The notes: a model not told the origin generated them from the sequence alone. Positions 1 through 18,995 are shown, counted from the first letter of the stretch. The stretch: 64,000 nucleotides of DNA from Diprion similis (GCF_021155765.1 NC_060114.1:1984001-2048000), one strand, 5' to 3'. Translations and numbers: made by a program.

Positions 1-486
1 TCGTTAGAAAATGTGTAGTTTCCTGTCACGTGCTACTATTCCCACATTTTTCGCATTTCAGAGGCCACAAAGTGTATAGTTGACAATGTTGTCATACTTT
101 CCGCAATTCCGGAAAGAATGAGAAGTAAAATGAGGCACCATAAGACTGTTTTTATGCAATATTAAGGTTGCTAGACAAAAACTAGAACTTCCAATGATTC
201 AAGCGTTTTAACCAAGGAACGTTCTAAATAAGAAACGCTTGGCCGTGCCAGCCGAGCGCCCAGCTGATCGTGAGAGCATCTTTTATTTACGAGATTATTG
301 TAATATATTTCTAATTTTCGTTCAGCGACCTCAATATCGCATGAATATAGTCTCACGATGGCTGATTTTACTCCTCATTCTTTCCGGAGATGCGAAAATT
401 CTCTCAACTGTGCACTTTTTGAACCCTGAAATGCGGAAAATGTGGGACTAATAGCATGTAACAAGAAGCCTCACATTTTCTAACGA
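1..486. mobile_element. Inverted-repeat (MITE-like) element, left edge at or beyond window start
   Basis: The first ~127 bases and the last ~120 bases (about 366-486) are inverted copies. The outermost TCGTTAGAAAATGTG at 1-15 is matched by its complement ending at 486, and both arms carry CCCACATTTT and CCGGAAAGAATGAG blocks. The short open frames between the arms resemble no known protein. The left flank lies outside the window, so target duplication and superfamily cannot be judged. Confidence 0.75.
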
Positions 487-587
487 TTTTCGGGTTATGA
501 ATAATTTTCTTGATTTCTGCTACGGAAGAGCGGTGCACCGTTGAAATTTGAGCCCTTTTCGTTAGTTTGTTTCTTTAATACAGTGTT

Positions 588-620
588 CGTTGACTGAGGA
601 TTATATATCCTCAGTCAACG
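588..620. repeat. Perfect 13-bp-arm hairpin flanked by 7-bp direct repeats
   Basis: CGTTGACTGAGGA at 588-600 is the exact reverse complement of 608-620, with a 7-base AT loop. The heptamer CAGTGTT stands directly on both sides (581-587 and 621-627), like a target duplication. The right heptamer overlaps the first bases of the LTR relic that follows. Confidence 0.7.
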
Positions 621-623
621 CAG

Positions 624-1857
624 TGTTACGTCCTAAGAGGGACTTTGTGAGGAGGTTCTGATTAGTTGCGTGATTTAGGTTGCGCTGTTGACTTACGTAG
701 TTGTTAAATATGAATCTATGAAATCTGTTGATCAGCTCTTCAGGTTTTCTTACTTAGCTCACCACCAATTCTAAGAGTTTGTTAAGTATTTAAGGCTCGT
801 GCCAACCATCAATATGCGTGACTGAAATGATTAGTTACTGACGACAACAATCGGGTTTTAATACACTTTTATTAACACAAACTTAACAGGTTTCAATAGT
901 AAAGTTTACAGTGATTTATAACTGGTGGTATTCACTTATAACAGTGATAGAAAAAAAAAAAAAAAAAAAAAAAAAAACACTGATAAACTGCTTCTAAGCT
1001 ACTGATGTTTGGATTAGTTATTCAATAACTTGGTTCTGCAATTTTCGGTTGAGTTCTGATTTGATAAACAATTCGAACGATTCGCACTGAGTCTAAACTT
1101 CTCTATATGATATCCGAATCTGTTCTCTATGATGTCTGAAACTCTTCTCTAACGTCTGAGACTTTCCTCAATGAGGTCTAAATCTCTGCTCTATGATTTC
1201 TGGATTTATCCTACTGTAATTTGAATCAGGGTTGAGGATGGGGTGGAAAAAGTAGGCGGAGCTGAAAAGAGTCAGGGATCCTCGCGAGTCCAGGATGATT
1301 GGATGAGGATGTTAGTTCATGTGGGGGTAAGGTTTCTGATTAGTATATAGGATCTTGGCGGAGAATTAGCGCTAGGTGGTTGGTTTAGAAAGCAAGCGGC
1401 GATGCGCTAATTGGTCGCATGATCATTAAAATAAGGGCGCCATCCATCCCTAGTTCTGAGAATAAGTTTTATCTGTTTCTGAGCTATGCATGGTTTCCCA
1501 CGTTTCTATTGTTTAGTCTAGTAGATTATCTTTATTGAGTAATTATTACTTGAGTTGTTGCAGCTGAGAGTCGTAAACTATGGTTTAATGTGAAGGCTAG
1601 TATTGAAGGATTGAAAATTGTTGAGAGATTACGGTCAAAATGTGAAAATACATCTATGTTTGAGCCTTACTAATGAAATAATGGTTAATATGAGAATTAT
1701 TGATCTAAGGGTAACGCATGTTATGATGGTAATTCTGTATGTAGGTATGAACTAAGGACATATGGTAAAAGTGCGTAAGGCTCTCTTGTGGTAACTACGT
1801 AACGATAAGGATAGGTGCAGAGAGGGCGCCGCCGTAGTTACCGGCAGGGACGTAACG
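624..1857 (-). mobile_element. Diverged solo LTR of the Ty3/gypsy family found complete at 19133-29570
   Basis: The sequence aligns throughout with the LTRs of the complete gypsy element, including the opening TGTTACGTYCTRAGAGG, the block around GACTTACGTAGTTG, TGATCAGCTC, GGATCTTGGCGG and the closing CGTAAC. It is much more diverged than the other copies and contains a run of 27 A at 951-977. The four bases on either side (GCAG and ACAG) match at three of four positions, as expected for an old 4-bp target duplication. No internal coding sequence follows. It lies in the same orientation as the complete element. Confidence 0.8.
951..977. repeat. 27-base poly-A tract inside the LTR relic
   Basis: An uninterrupted run of 27 A that is absent from the other LTR copies in this window. 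It is probably a microsatellite expansion of a short A run. Confidence 0.9.
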
Positions 1858-1861
1858 ACAG

Positions 1862-2717
1862 CTTAGAGCATATAGTAGATGAAGGGAGCCTGTCCTATCC
1901 TGGCTCATAAGTGGCGATGTTACCAAGGATAGATATAGTAGCATGAGAACCTATCTCTCTCTTACAAAATGTGATTGGTCAGTTCAAATCAGCCACGTGA
2001 CTACGTCAGAGCTGTACCAAGCAGTACGGTAAGGGTGCAGTGCCCGATGTGCCCATGCAGTGAGGCCTTAGAGCTATAAGAATGAAGCAGGAAGCATTCC
2101 AAAGCGTGCACTATTAATGAAACATTAACAATCGCGTTAGTAACCAAATTTCAGAATGCTTCTGAAATGCATAGTTTGTAAAATTCTCAATTATCAATGA
2201 TATTAAGTTTTGTATGAACACAAGTACTGGAAATATATTTATTATGAGTGCTTAGTGTCAAGGTAAAGTAAAGTGAGGTGCTAAGTTAAGTGTACAGTTT
2301 AATAAGCTATTGTCAAAGTGCCATTATATGAATAAAACTATTATTCTTTCGTCACAGTTAATGCATTAGGACATCAATGATTTCTTTAAACCCAAAAATT
2401 CAATCCAAATCCTAAATTCGGAAAGCAAGTTTTCATTCGAAAGAAAATTATCCTTTTTTGTTACAATTGTGATCAATTCTTCAGTGTAAATATATTATGT
2501 ATATTACATTGAAATGTACATAACATATTATATAAGATATACAATAATAATAAATTTCATAAAAAAATTTAGTTAGGTGCCTATCATTGACGCGGGTACT
2601 AAATTTACCACGCTACGCTCCTGGTTTAGAAAAAGACAGGTTCTCAAGCTACTCATTCCCTCTCTGTCGTCACACTTTTCGGCCAGAAGGCTCCCTCCAT
2701 CTACTATATGCTCTAAG
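1862..2717 (-). mobile_element. hAT-type non-autonomous element (MITE), copy 1
   Basis: The ends are inverted copies of CTTAGAGCATATAGTAGATG, continuing into AGGGAGCC. The element is flanked by the 8-bp direct repeat AACGACAG (1854-1861 and 2718-2725), as expected for hAT transposition. No transposase is visible and the short frames inside are chance. The same 0.86-kb sequence recurs inverted at 36864-37737 with a different 8-bp duplication. The insertion sits within a few bases of the right end of the LTR relic and about 170 bp upstream of the CCDC25 start codon, so it may contribute sequence to that gene's promoter. Confidence 0.88.
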
Positions 2718-2883
2718 AACGACAGACAGAAGAAGGATGAGTTTGCTCGGTCGATGAGGATAGAAGTGCGACATGCTCTTAAGAGTCCCATCTATGTTTT
2801 TGACTGTCACGTGTATGCTACCAAGTTAACCCAAGGAGTGAACTGTCATGAAAACATTCGAGGAAAAGTAACGTCTATGTAAA
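2718..2883 (+). promoter_or_regulatory. Compact CCDC25 upstream region
   Basis: Only 166 bases separate the hAT MITE from the CCDC25 start codon, so the 5' UTR and core promoter must lie here or inside the MITE. A CACGTG E-box is present near 2808. No TATA box is obvious. The transcription start cannot be placed from sequence alone. Confidence 0.35.
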
Positions 2884-5239
2884 ATGGTATTTTATTTCAT
2901 GAGTGACGGTAAGATTAATAATTATTTACCATCTCATAATTTAAATAAATGTTTAGTTCGTTGTAAAATTTATGAAATGTTTATGTTCGAAAAATACTGT
3001 GGATTGTTAGTATATTCCTTCGTAGATTTTAAGGTTAGGTTTAGTGCGATTACTAATTGTTATATTATTTTAGTGGTTCAGCCTCCCGTAACGCTTTTCA
3101 TGGGTCTCGACAAGTATGAAAGTAAGATTTATTTAAACATATTCTTTGTTTCAATCAATCTATTTTTCATACACTTCATTATTAAGCATGTTTAGATAGT
3201 TTGCCAGTTGCTAGAATTGCCTTAAAATTGAAGTAATGTGTAATGTTTTGGAGTATTTATATTTAATTTCCTGTCAAGTCATTCGTAAGAAAAGATTCAA
3301 GAAGTCATCATTGGATAATATTTCCAACAAGATTTTTCTTCCAAATCAATAACGACGTTCTCTGTTTAATGAATTTTTTTTCAGTCAATAACATCCAACT
3401 GTCAGGTGTGATGTTCAGCAAGTTTCAAAAACTTTGTTAATAAAATAGAATGTAATGAAATTATCAAAAAACTTGTTTGAAACCCAACATTGGTAGATAA
3501 AATTTGGGTCTGATTTGTATTTGGTAATCAAAATCTTGTAATAGTAATCAGCTGGAATTTGATCCCAGGCAGATTATTCTATGCATATTCAAGATCTTTG
3601 TTTTCAGATGAAGATCTGATAAAGTGGGGTTGGCCGGAAGATGTCTGGTTCCATGTCGACAAACACTCCTCAGCTCATGTCTACCTGAGGTTGAAGCAAG
3701 TATGTTTTAGTTATATGGGCAAACGAAAGCAGCTGAAAACAATCTACATTCTTGCTCATACAGAACTGGACTATAATTATTTTTCTCCTTATTGCTGCGA
3801 CATTAACAATAAGGTTTCCCCAACAGTCTTCAGATTTCGAAAGCTGGTTTGGTTGAATTCGAGAATTTACATTAAAAAATTAGGAGTAAAATTCGTTTCT
3901 TAAGGGGGTGCATTATGAGTAGATGGCTATAAAAATGGGTGAATTTTCGGAAAACTTATCTACAATCAACTATTCAATTCGAGGTGGGTTTGTTTTATTC
4001 AAAAGTATGTGATTCAAGCATCACTTACACTTTTTTTTTAGAATCAATTATTCAGAAGCATAATTCTTATTGCCAACAACGTGAATCATTTTGCTTGTTG
4101 ATATGATTTCTGTACTTCAAATTTGAAGACAGTATTCTTCATTTTTCTTTTAGCATAATCTGATTTTTTTTTCAATACAGCATCCACTTGAGGTTGAAAA
4201 TTGACGGGTATCTTATTCAATTGATGATTAGAAATATCCTATATGATTAGGATAAACTATCTAAGAATATTCGATCACGAAGTTTCAAATTAAATCGGTC
4301 AAGCCATTCGTGTAATGTTGCAAGTACTCGTGTTACCGAGCAAAATGGTTGATGTTATTATCAATAACAGTGCTTTCTGTTAATTGATGGTGGTGAAAGT
4401 AGAAAATATGTAGAGAAATCTTGATCTACATACTTTTGAATAAAATAAGGCCTTACCAAATTAAATAATTGAATGGCGATAAATAAATTCCAAAAATTCA
4501 TCCACTTTTTCAGTTGTCTACTCATAAATACCCCCTAATGTGGGTATATATTTGGCAGGGTCAAACGATAGATGATATTCCCGGGACTGTTCTGGAGGAT
4601 GCAGCTCAATTGGTAAAGGCTAACAGTATAGAGGGTAATAAAATGAACGACATCGATGTTGTTTATACAATGTGGTCAAACCTAAAAAAAACGCAAGGGA
4701 TGGAGGTCGGTCAAGTTGGTTTCCATAGAGAAAAGGAAGTGCGTAAGATGCGAGTCGCGAAACGCTTAAATACAGTCGTTAACCGACTGAATAAAACAAA
4801 GAGAGAAGAACATCCGAACTTCCAGGCAGAGAGGGAAAACAGAGATCGAAATGAACGTGATGATAAAAAGAAACTCCTCAGGGAACAAAAGGAGAACGAA
4901 AAAGCAGAGGAAAAAAAAAGGCAGGAAGAAGCAGAAATGAGGTAACAAATGAGCATTTAAAAAACTCAATTACAATCGTAAATATGCTCCAAAATTTCAT
5001 TTGTTTTACCATTCAAGTGAAATTTCACTCACTTTTATTATCATACACTACATGGCATACAGAGTTAATTGTTTCACCTTCAATGTGCAATTCATTCATT
5101 CGTCGATCTATTTTTGTGCACACCTAATGTTTTTTTTTTTTTGCATCTGGTTTTCAGAAGCTACAACTCGCTGTTCAGCCCAAACAACATGACAACGAAT
5201 ACCGAAAACACTGGCTACGATTCGGACGACTTCATGTGA
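2884..5239 (+). CDS. CCDC25: Coiled-coil domain-containing protein 25 (NFACT-R/DUF814), 5 exons
   Basis: Exons 2884-2908, 3074-3121, 3608-3699, 4559-4941 and 5158-5239 join in phase through GT-AG introns to give 209 aa; vertebrate CCDC25 has about the same length. The protein starts MVFYF and then has the family block [30 protein letters not shown] of the NFACT-R (DUF814) domain shared with NEMF/Rqc2. Next come LVKANSI-G-KM and VVYT-WSNLKKT, then a strongly charged Lys/Glu/Arg coiled coil (about residues 120-185) and the acidic SDDFM end. The start is fixed by the conserved N-terminus. Family knowledge: CCDC25 is a small conserved protein reported in mammals as a membrane sensor of extracellular trap DNA; its role in insects is unclear. 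The reading frame is unbroken and introns are 98-859 bp scale. An AATAAA lies about 100 bp after the stop. Confidence 0.93.
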
Positions 5240-5340
5240 TGTATCTATTCTCAGTGCTAACTAATATTACAAATTTTATTTACTGGTCGATTACGTCAAC
5301 ATGTACCCATCTCAGCCTCCTGTATTACGTTACAACATGC

Positions 5341-5346
5341 AATAAA
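5341..5346 (+). terminator. CCDC25 polyadenylation signal
   Basis: AATAAA 102 bases after the CCDC25 stop codon, followed directly by an A-rich stretch. It is the first canonical hexamer downstream. Confidence 0.55.
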
Positions 5347-5965
5347 AAAAAAAAAATTCACTAGTTGTCTGGCCATTTTTCATACCATACCATTTATCGT
5401 GTTATAACGCTAGTTTTGTAGCTTGGAGTAGCTATGTTTAGCACAACAGAATTCAGGATCAATCCAAATCTTTTGTGTACAGAGAAATTTCCCATAAAAT
5501 TAAACTGATGAAACATATTCTTTAAAACGAAGAAAAAATCATGAAAAAATTATTTCCAATCAATATTACGTTAGAAAAATTCAGTGTTCGAAATCTTGGT
5601 GTAGAGTGATGGGTATGGTTGGCTCTTCGAATTGTTATAGCCCAATTTTTAAATGCTCTTAAACCTCTGTTGAATATTTCATAATTTCAAGGAGTGGACG
5701 GATTCAGCGTCCATACAAGCGGTGTGTCGTGGTGTAACAAATTGAATCGAAATTGATCTTTGAGCATTAGAAATCTGCTGGTAACATTTGTTTGTAAATT
5801 ATATTTGCAAAGTAGCTCAAAAACTGGGTGGTATCATCCCATCCTCTGTTGCAGAAAAATTTTGGTAAGACACACAATTTGTGTTTTCATCTTTGTTGAC
5901 AAGCAATAAATCTATTTTTATGATGGACCAGCTTGCAGATGAATGCTGTCAATCGCGTGTTTCCA
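5347..5965. other. Intergenic, no gene seen
   Basis: AT-rich sequence between the CCDC25 polyadenylation signal and the Transib target duplication. No conserved coding frame, RNA gene or repeat was recognised. Confidence 0.6.
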
Positions 5966-6258
5966 CAATATCACAGTGAGACGGAATCGAGAATTCACGG
6001 CGAAAAGTGCAAAAATAAAGTATTTATTTCGGGGTTCTATAATGGTGGATTAGACGTAGTAATAGGCCGAGGGTCGAGTTCCAGGAAGCAGAGGGGACGA
6101 TCCTTTATACCTGCTATTGTGTCGCAGTTCAAAACTGTGGTTCAAAAGTGCCCTTCGCTCGAGACAGACGCGTCGCGTCGCTCTGTGAGCTAAATTTTCA
6201 GTGTGCTCCAGAAAACGACGCCGTACGGCCCAAACTCAAGCTATTTACATTTTTCAAA

Positions 6259-8959
6259 ATGGATTCGAAAGGGGAAAGTAAGTAGAATATTATCATGTAA
6301 TTAAAAATTTTTAATAATGATGTATGTGATATCAGTAAACGAATGATTTGTCCGAAAATAAACGTAAAATCGCGACTGAAAGTTCGAAACACGTAGAGAA
6401 AAGTTGAATTGCCGTGCATTGTCAAGCGGCCGGACTTATTCTAGGTTGTAGATTAATCAATCGTTTAATGAAAACTGCAAAAAAAAGTTGCGATTTCTTG
6501 CGCCACCGCTACTGGTGTAAGTTTTTGTGATGAAAAGTGCATTTTTCTCAATTTCGAACAATTAAAACATACAATTCGGATATGTGATTCGTATGAAGGT
6601 TGTATGGTATGAAATTAACTTTCCAGGGGTGTACTCACCTTGTGGGCCCAGTGAGGCCCAAGTAGATTATTTTTGTCATTATCCTAATTTTTTATAGCGG
6701 ATTCACATTTCACGCTTCGAAATTGAAATATTTTCTATCAAGACAATTTTTGGTGGTCTATAATCTATCTATAATATTTATCTATATTATTATCTATAAT
6801 AGTGAGTAAGGCTGAATATGTAATTGCTTATTCATATGTATTATACTTTGACATTCCAGAATCTACCGAAGATGAACCTGCACGTGCTGGATTGACAAGA
6901 AGAGACATGTTCGTGCTCCTGAAAGATAATTTAAAGAGTGGTGCAGCTACAACGTATTTAAAAATTGAACAATTCATGACGGAGAGATTGAAACGACCTT
7001 TTACTCTGTCGGACGACGTTAAATCTGCAGTACGCCGATTATTATCCCAATTCAATGAAAAGTGGACGCAAGTTTCGAGGCACGAAGGAAAATTTTTCGA
7101 AAAATTTTCAACATGGCTCAGTGTGTTTGTTCCCCTGGAAGAAATCAAAGTCCAGCAAGTCCAGCATGGGTCGGCTTTCTTCAGGATTTGCCGAAGCTAG
7201 TGTGCGCACAAAACGGCAGAAAACTGAAGATTTGCGTGCGACTACAAGCACTGAAGAATTGGCTTTTGCGACTCAGATGAGCCTTCGAGCAGCTGGTAGA
7301 GTGGATGCTGCCAAGGTTGTTCAAGATGTGACACTGGGAAGCCCATCAAGAGCTAAGAAGTATAGAGAATCTTTGGATTCGATTAGAGAAACTCCTTATA
7401 CTCATGATAAAGCCCTATCGCTTGTAATTGACCTTAATTTGTCACAAGCTGACTATCAGAAACTTCGGAATTCAACCAGAGAGCAGCAATGTACGATATT
7501 TCCGCCATATAAAGCAATATATCAAGCGAAGCTTCGATGTTATCCACGGAAATCAGACATTACTGTTACAGAATGTAGTGCTGAAGTGAAACTGCAGTCT
7601 CTGTTGAATCATACAATTCAGAGAATCTTGTTGCTTCAAGAGGCAGTTATTGATAGTCTTAGTAAAGAAAGTGTTCGCAACTTGAGTTTAATTTGTAAGT
7701 GGGGTTGCGATGGCACTTCTGGTGAAAGTACATACAAACAAAGATTTACCGACGATGATGGAAGCAAGTCCGATGCCAACATCTTCTTCACTTCACTAGT
7801 TCCATTGCAGTTGATATCAGTCGACGAAGAAACCCAAAATACCACTATTGTGTGGAAAAATCCTAGGCCATCGTCTACCCGTTTTTGTCGTCCAATTCGA
7901 ATTCAATTTTTGCATGAAAATACCGAAGCCACTACTGTGAGCGAAGTGGAGTATATTAAACAGCAGGAGAGTCACCTTGTCCCTTTCGAAACTGTCATTA
8001 ACGGAAAAGACATAACCGTTTCTTTCCAACTTGCATTCACCATGATAGATGGTAAAGTTTGCAATGCAATCACGAGTAATGCTTCTGCTCAACGTTGCTA
8101 TTTATGTCAAGCAACTTCAAAAGACTTTAACGATATCGATGCAATGTTGAAAAGGAAAATTAATGAAGATCATCTACAGTTCGGGTTATCGACTCTGCAT
8201 GCGTGGATTCGCTTCTTCGAATGTTGTTTGCAAGTAGCGTATAAACTTGAAATCAAAAAGTGGCAAGCGCGTAGTCCAAATGATAAAGAAATTGTTAAAA
8301 ACCGGAAAGCAATTATACAAAAAGGTTTCCGCATACGAATGGGTCTAATAGTTGATCAACCAAAGCCCGGATTTGGTAGCTCTAATGATGGGAATACTGC
8401 TCGACGATTCTTTGAAGATTCAACCACTTCTGCTTCGATTACGGGGGTAAATGAAGACTTGATCAAGCGATTTTACGTTATATTGCAAACACTTTCGAGT
8501 GGCCATGAAATTGATCCAATCAGATTTCAAGATTATGCCGTGCAAACAGCTCGCGACTTTGTAACGTTGTATCCGTGGTTTTACATGCCTACTTCGATGC
8601 ATAAAATTTTGATTCATGGCACAGCAATTATACAATCTGCAATATTGCCAATTGGACAAATGTCCGAAGACGCCCAAGAGTCTACTAATAAATACATTAA
8701 AAAGAATAGATCAGATTTTTCACGAAAATTTTCACGAACGAAAACCATGGAGGACGTTTTCTCACGCCTACTATTAACGTCTGACCCATATATTTCGAGT
8801 CTGCGCAAATTACCCGCTAAAAAAATGAGATCATTGCTACCAGAAGCAATCCAGTTATTAACTGCGCCAAGCGTCTCAACAAGTGAGGAGAGCTCGAGCC
8901 TTGCATCATCAGTTCAATTCAGTGACTGTAAATCAGATTGTCCTTCTGACGATGAATAA
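6259..8959 (+). pseudogene. Transib transposase (RAG1 core homologue), one frameshift
   Basis: Exon 1 (6259-6277, encoding MDSKGE plus one base) ends at a GTAAGT donor. Exon 2 opens at 6860 after TTCCAG and runs to a stop at 8959, for about 700 aa in all. The frame must shift by one base near 7115-7140: upstream residues read in one frame to WLS, and the rest in the next frame from about KKSKSSKSSMGR. In the long open frame (7055-8959) the DDE triad candidates are D219 (KWGCDGTSG), D332 (TMIDGKVCNA) and E542 (SEDAQESTNK). RAG1-type zinc ligands are C348 and C351 (CYLC) and H516 and H521 (HKILIH). The protein would cut at CACAGTG ends and move the element. The frameshift implies loss of function unless it is an assembly error. 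An extra short intron is a less likely explanation. Confidence 0.9.
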
Positions 8960-9077
8960 AGTTGTGTAGTTACTCCAATGTTCAATCTTTCACATGAATC
9001 TAATTTTAAGGAAAACATAACTACTATAATGCAATGTGACGTAAATAAAACACCTTTTATACAAATGTCGTCCATAT

Positions 9078-9405
9078 TGAATCCGCCATTTTTTTCCCGC
9101 AATTTCGATTCCGGATTCGTAATCAGCGACCCCAAAAACCCCCGAGTAAGGACTTTCACCGCGATTAAATACATTTTTGAATCAATTTTTTGCCGTACTG
9201 GATCCGCCATTTTGTTTTTCGCAATTTCGATTCCGGATTCGTAATCAGCGACCCCAAAAACCCCCGAGTAAGGACTTTCACCGCGATTAAATACATTTTT
9301 GAATCAATTTTTTGCCGTACTGGATCCGCCATTTTGTTTTTCGCAATTTCGACTCCGGATTCGTAATCAGCGACCCAAAAAACCCCCGAGTAAGGACTTT
9401 CACAC
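9078..9405. repeat. 122-bp tandem repeats at the right end of Transib
   Basis: The block containing CCGGATTCGTAATCAGCGAC recurs at 9111, 9233 and 9355, a period of exactly 122 bp and about 2.7 copies. The first copy is more diverged than the second and third. The array lies between the transposase stop and the right terminal repeat. Confidence 0.9.
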
Positions 9406-9466
9406 GAATTGGAAACTTGATAGACTTTTCGCCGTGAATATTCGATTCCGTCTCACTGTGCAATAT

Positions 9467-10301
9467 AACTACAGAGTTTAAATTGAATTTTTTCTAATCC
9501 AATTGGAAAGAACGATAGCATCTGTATTATACTGTTTCAAATTGGGACATTGAGTATATTTTTTCTTTCGGCCGGAAGAAGATTTAAGGGTTATAGTTTC
9601 TCCATACCAAAGATACTTAAAAAATATAGGATTGTTGTGATAGGATTTTTCATGTGACTTTTGTCCTATTTAAATACGTAATTTAAAAAAAAAGATACCT
9701 ACTCGTTTGCCGAATTGTCCACCATAACGGTGAATACGGTCTTATATAAATATAATTGTATGGATAATCCAATTACTTTCAAAAATAATATTAGCTTCTC
9801 TGTGTTGAAACAGGATCAAAAATCACGAGTAAAATCAGGATGTTTGTACCGTTTGTTTGAAAGGGTGAACTGAACCCAACATTCTAATTGTAAGCTCAAC
9901 GAAAACAAATATTATACATCATATCGATATTATTATTTATATAGAAATAAATCCAGTCAAGCTATCGAACTGTTACATGGAACGAGGCATCTCTAGTTAT
10001 TAGACTTGAGTTAAAAATTCTGTAGTTTGGGAGGATTTTTAGTTTAGCAAAAACGTATTTTAAGATCTTGTTTCAGTAAAATAACAAGCCAAAAAAAGCT
10101 GACTCAGCGATATGGTTATAATCCACAGAAAAAGCAAAAAATTGACTAATTACAAGTGTAACGGCGAATTCAAGCTGCAGAAAAAGTACACACCGAGTGC
10201 AGAATGCAGATCTCTATTTTCCGCCAATCGAACGACAAGGAATCCAAACATTGTCTATTTAGTTTGAATTAAATTTATTTTCTAGTGCATTGAAGTAATC
10301 A
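9467..10301. other. Intergenic between Transib and the QTRT1 3' end
   Basis: AT-rich and without a recognised gene. It includes the minus-strand polyadenylation hexamer of QTRT1 at 10274-10279. Confidence 0.6.
10274..10279 (-). terminator. QTRT1 polyadenylation signal
   Basis: AATAAA on the minus strand, about 22 bases after the QTRT1 stop codon. This implies a very short 3' UTR. Confidence 0.55.
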
Positions 10302-17886
<7,585 letters not shown>

Positions 17887-17914
17887 GGCGTAGTTTAAAA
17901 CCGCAAAGTAGTAA

Positions 17915-18597
17915 TACCCACGGTCACGGTCTTCTACACAGGTCTTGCAACTAGGCAAGAAGCTCAATAGGAGGCAGTGACTCCACTATTAAAGCAATAT
18001 CCAGGTGGCGTTGCGATCGAGGGATGTATAAACATAACCTCTACAATTCTTGAACTTTATCATTCACGGTGACCGTTCTATTATTCTACGCGTTTTACCC
18101 GTTGTGAAGTTTTGATATCGACTAACATATCAATTGGTTTTGGATTTGTTAGTCATTGCATATCTTTCTTTTTCTTTCAAGGAACAAAATTCATAGAAAA
18201 TATTATGTATCAGCGAGATTCTTGGGTTTGAATTCAACGCTCGTGTAAAGCGCATGCGTGACTATCGTTATCTTTGTCGCACCGGGTATCCCTCGATCGC
18301 AGCGACCCTAGCGGCTTGGCACGTCAAGAGGACCACGTCGAGATTCACAGTTGCAAGACCTGTGTATAAGACCGTGCCCACGGTCTTACATACAGAAGCA
18401 CATACAGGTCCTGCAACGAAGGTAGAGGGGGTGGCTCATTTCATGGGCGCTTATTTATCTCACTTTGTGGCCGCCAGGCGGGCGTTGTGATCGAGGTATG
18501 ACGTCCTAACGGTCAATTCCGGGCAAATTAAGAGTTAGATTCGAAATTGAGTCGCGAAAATGAACTGGGACGTACAGTCAGTAGTTGTGGGTCGCCA
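17915..18597 (-). mobile_element. Leader region of the left (minus-strand) LTR retrotransposon copy
   Basis: On the minus strand this starts with a TGGCGACCCACAACTACTG block (18579-18597) that looks like a tRNA primer-binding site. It continues with sequence shared with the right copy at 35170 onwards, including TTGCARGACCTGT and AAGACCGTG. The TTGCA...AAGACCGTG block occurs here twice (near 17920-17955 and 18350-18420), the second as an imperfect hairpin. The leader reaches to within about 30 bp of the QTRT1 start codon. Confidence 0.65.
18249..18260. promoter_or_regulatory. NRF1-like site upstream of QTRT1
   Basis: AGCGCATGCGTG matches 10 of 12 positions of the NRF1 consensus YGCGCAYGCGCR, about 365 bp upstream of the QTRT1 start codon. 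NRF1-type sites are common in metazoan housekeeping promoters. Function here is inferred. Confidence 0.35.
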
Positions 18598-18815
18598 ATA
18601 CCGACTAATCACTAACGTGAAGTGGGTAACATTAATAAATTCGCGTGAGGGGGGGGGGGGGGGGAGCCTTGGATGATTTGAAAGAAATTCGAAATAATAG
18701 AATAAGGTAGTTGGAGGTGTTTTGATTAAATTGAATGATTTTGATTTTTAATTGCACTTAAATGTTTATTAGTTTATGTTACGGTTAAGAGTACAAATAC
18801 AAAGTTAAAATACTG

Positions 18816-18963
18816 CTCTGGGGCAGAGTGACAAAGTAACAGTTCAAACTTGGTTAAAGTAATGCTCTGAGGCAGAGTGACAAAGTGACGGTTACAACTT
18901 ATTAAAATTAATGCTCTCGGGCGGAGCGACAGGGTGACGGCTACAAACTCATGAAAATTAATG
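18816..18963. repeat. Three 49-bp tandem repeats in the left LTR
   Basis: Units begin CTCTGGGGCAGAGTGACA, CTCTGAGGCAGAGTGACA and CTCTCGGGCGGAGCGACA and are 49, 49 and 50 bp long. They lie just downstream of the TATA box in the LTR's reading direction, so within the presumed R region. Confidence 0.88.
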
Positions 18964-18987
18964 CTCTACGAGTCCGATCTGCACCCG

Positions 18988-18995
18988 TTTATATA
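18988..18995 (-). promoter_or_regulatory. TATA box of the left LTR
   Basis: TATATAAA on the minus strand in CCTATATAAACGGG, about 1.1 kb upstream of the QTRT1 start codon and pointing toward it. It is the best candidate for the LTR core promoter, but use by QTRT1 is unproven. Confidence 0.5.

Larger units (their letters stand above)
5972..9460 (+). mobile_element. Transib (RAG1-like) DNA transposon, nearly complete
   Basis: The 3.49-kb element has 37-bp terminal inverted repeats (5972-6008 and 9424-9460) that differ at two positions. Both begin CACAGTGAGACGGAATCGA. The first seven bases equal the consensus heptamer of vertebrate V(D)J recombination signals, which is typical of Transib ends. 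The hexamer CAATAT abuts both ends (5966-5971 and 9461-9466). Transib normally makes 5-bp duplications, so this is one base longer than expected. Inside are a two-exon RAG1-like transposase gene and, near the right end, 122-bp tandem repeats. Well-matched ends and one frameshift suggest a fairly recent insertion. Confidence 0.92.

Noticed and set aside
2577..2882. 101-residue frame before CCDC25
   Set aside because: It starts inside the hAT MITE and is matched in antisense in the second MITE copy; no family resemblance.
17887..17967. Longer N-terminus for QTRT1 using the upstream ATG at 17967
   Set aside because: The extra 27 residues come from retrotransposon leader sequence and are absent from the family; the internal Met fits the usual length. 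It cannot be excluded without transcript data.
18254..18490. 78-residue frame upstream of QTRT1
   Set aside because: It is antisense to the retrotransposon leader and includes its imperfect hairpin.
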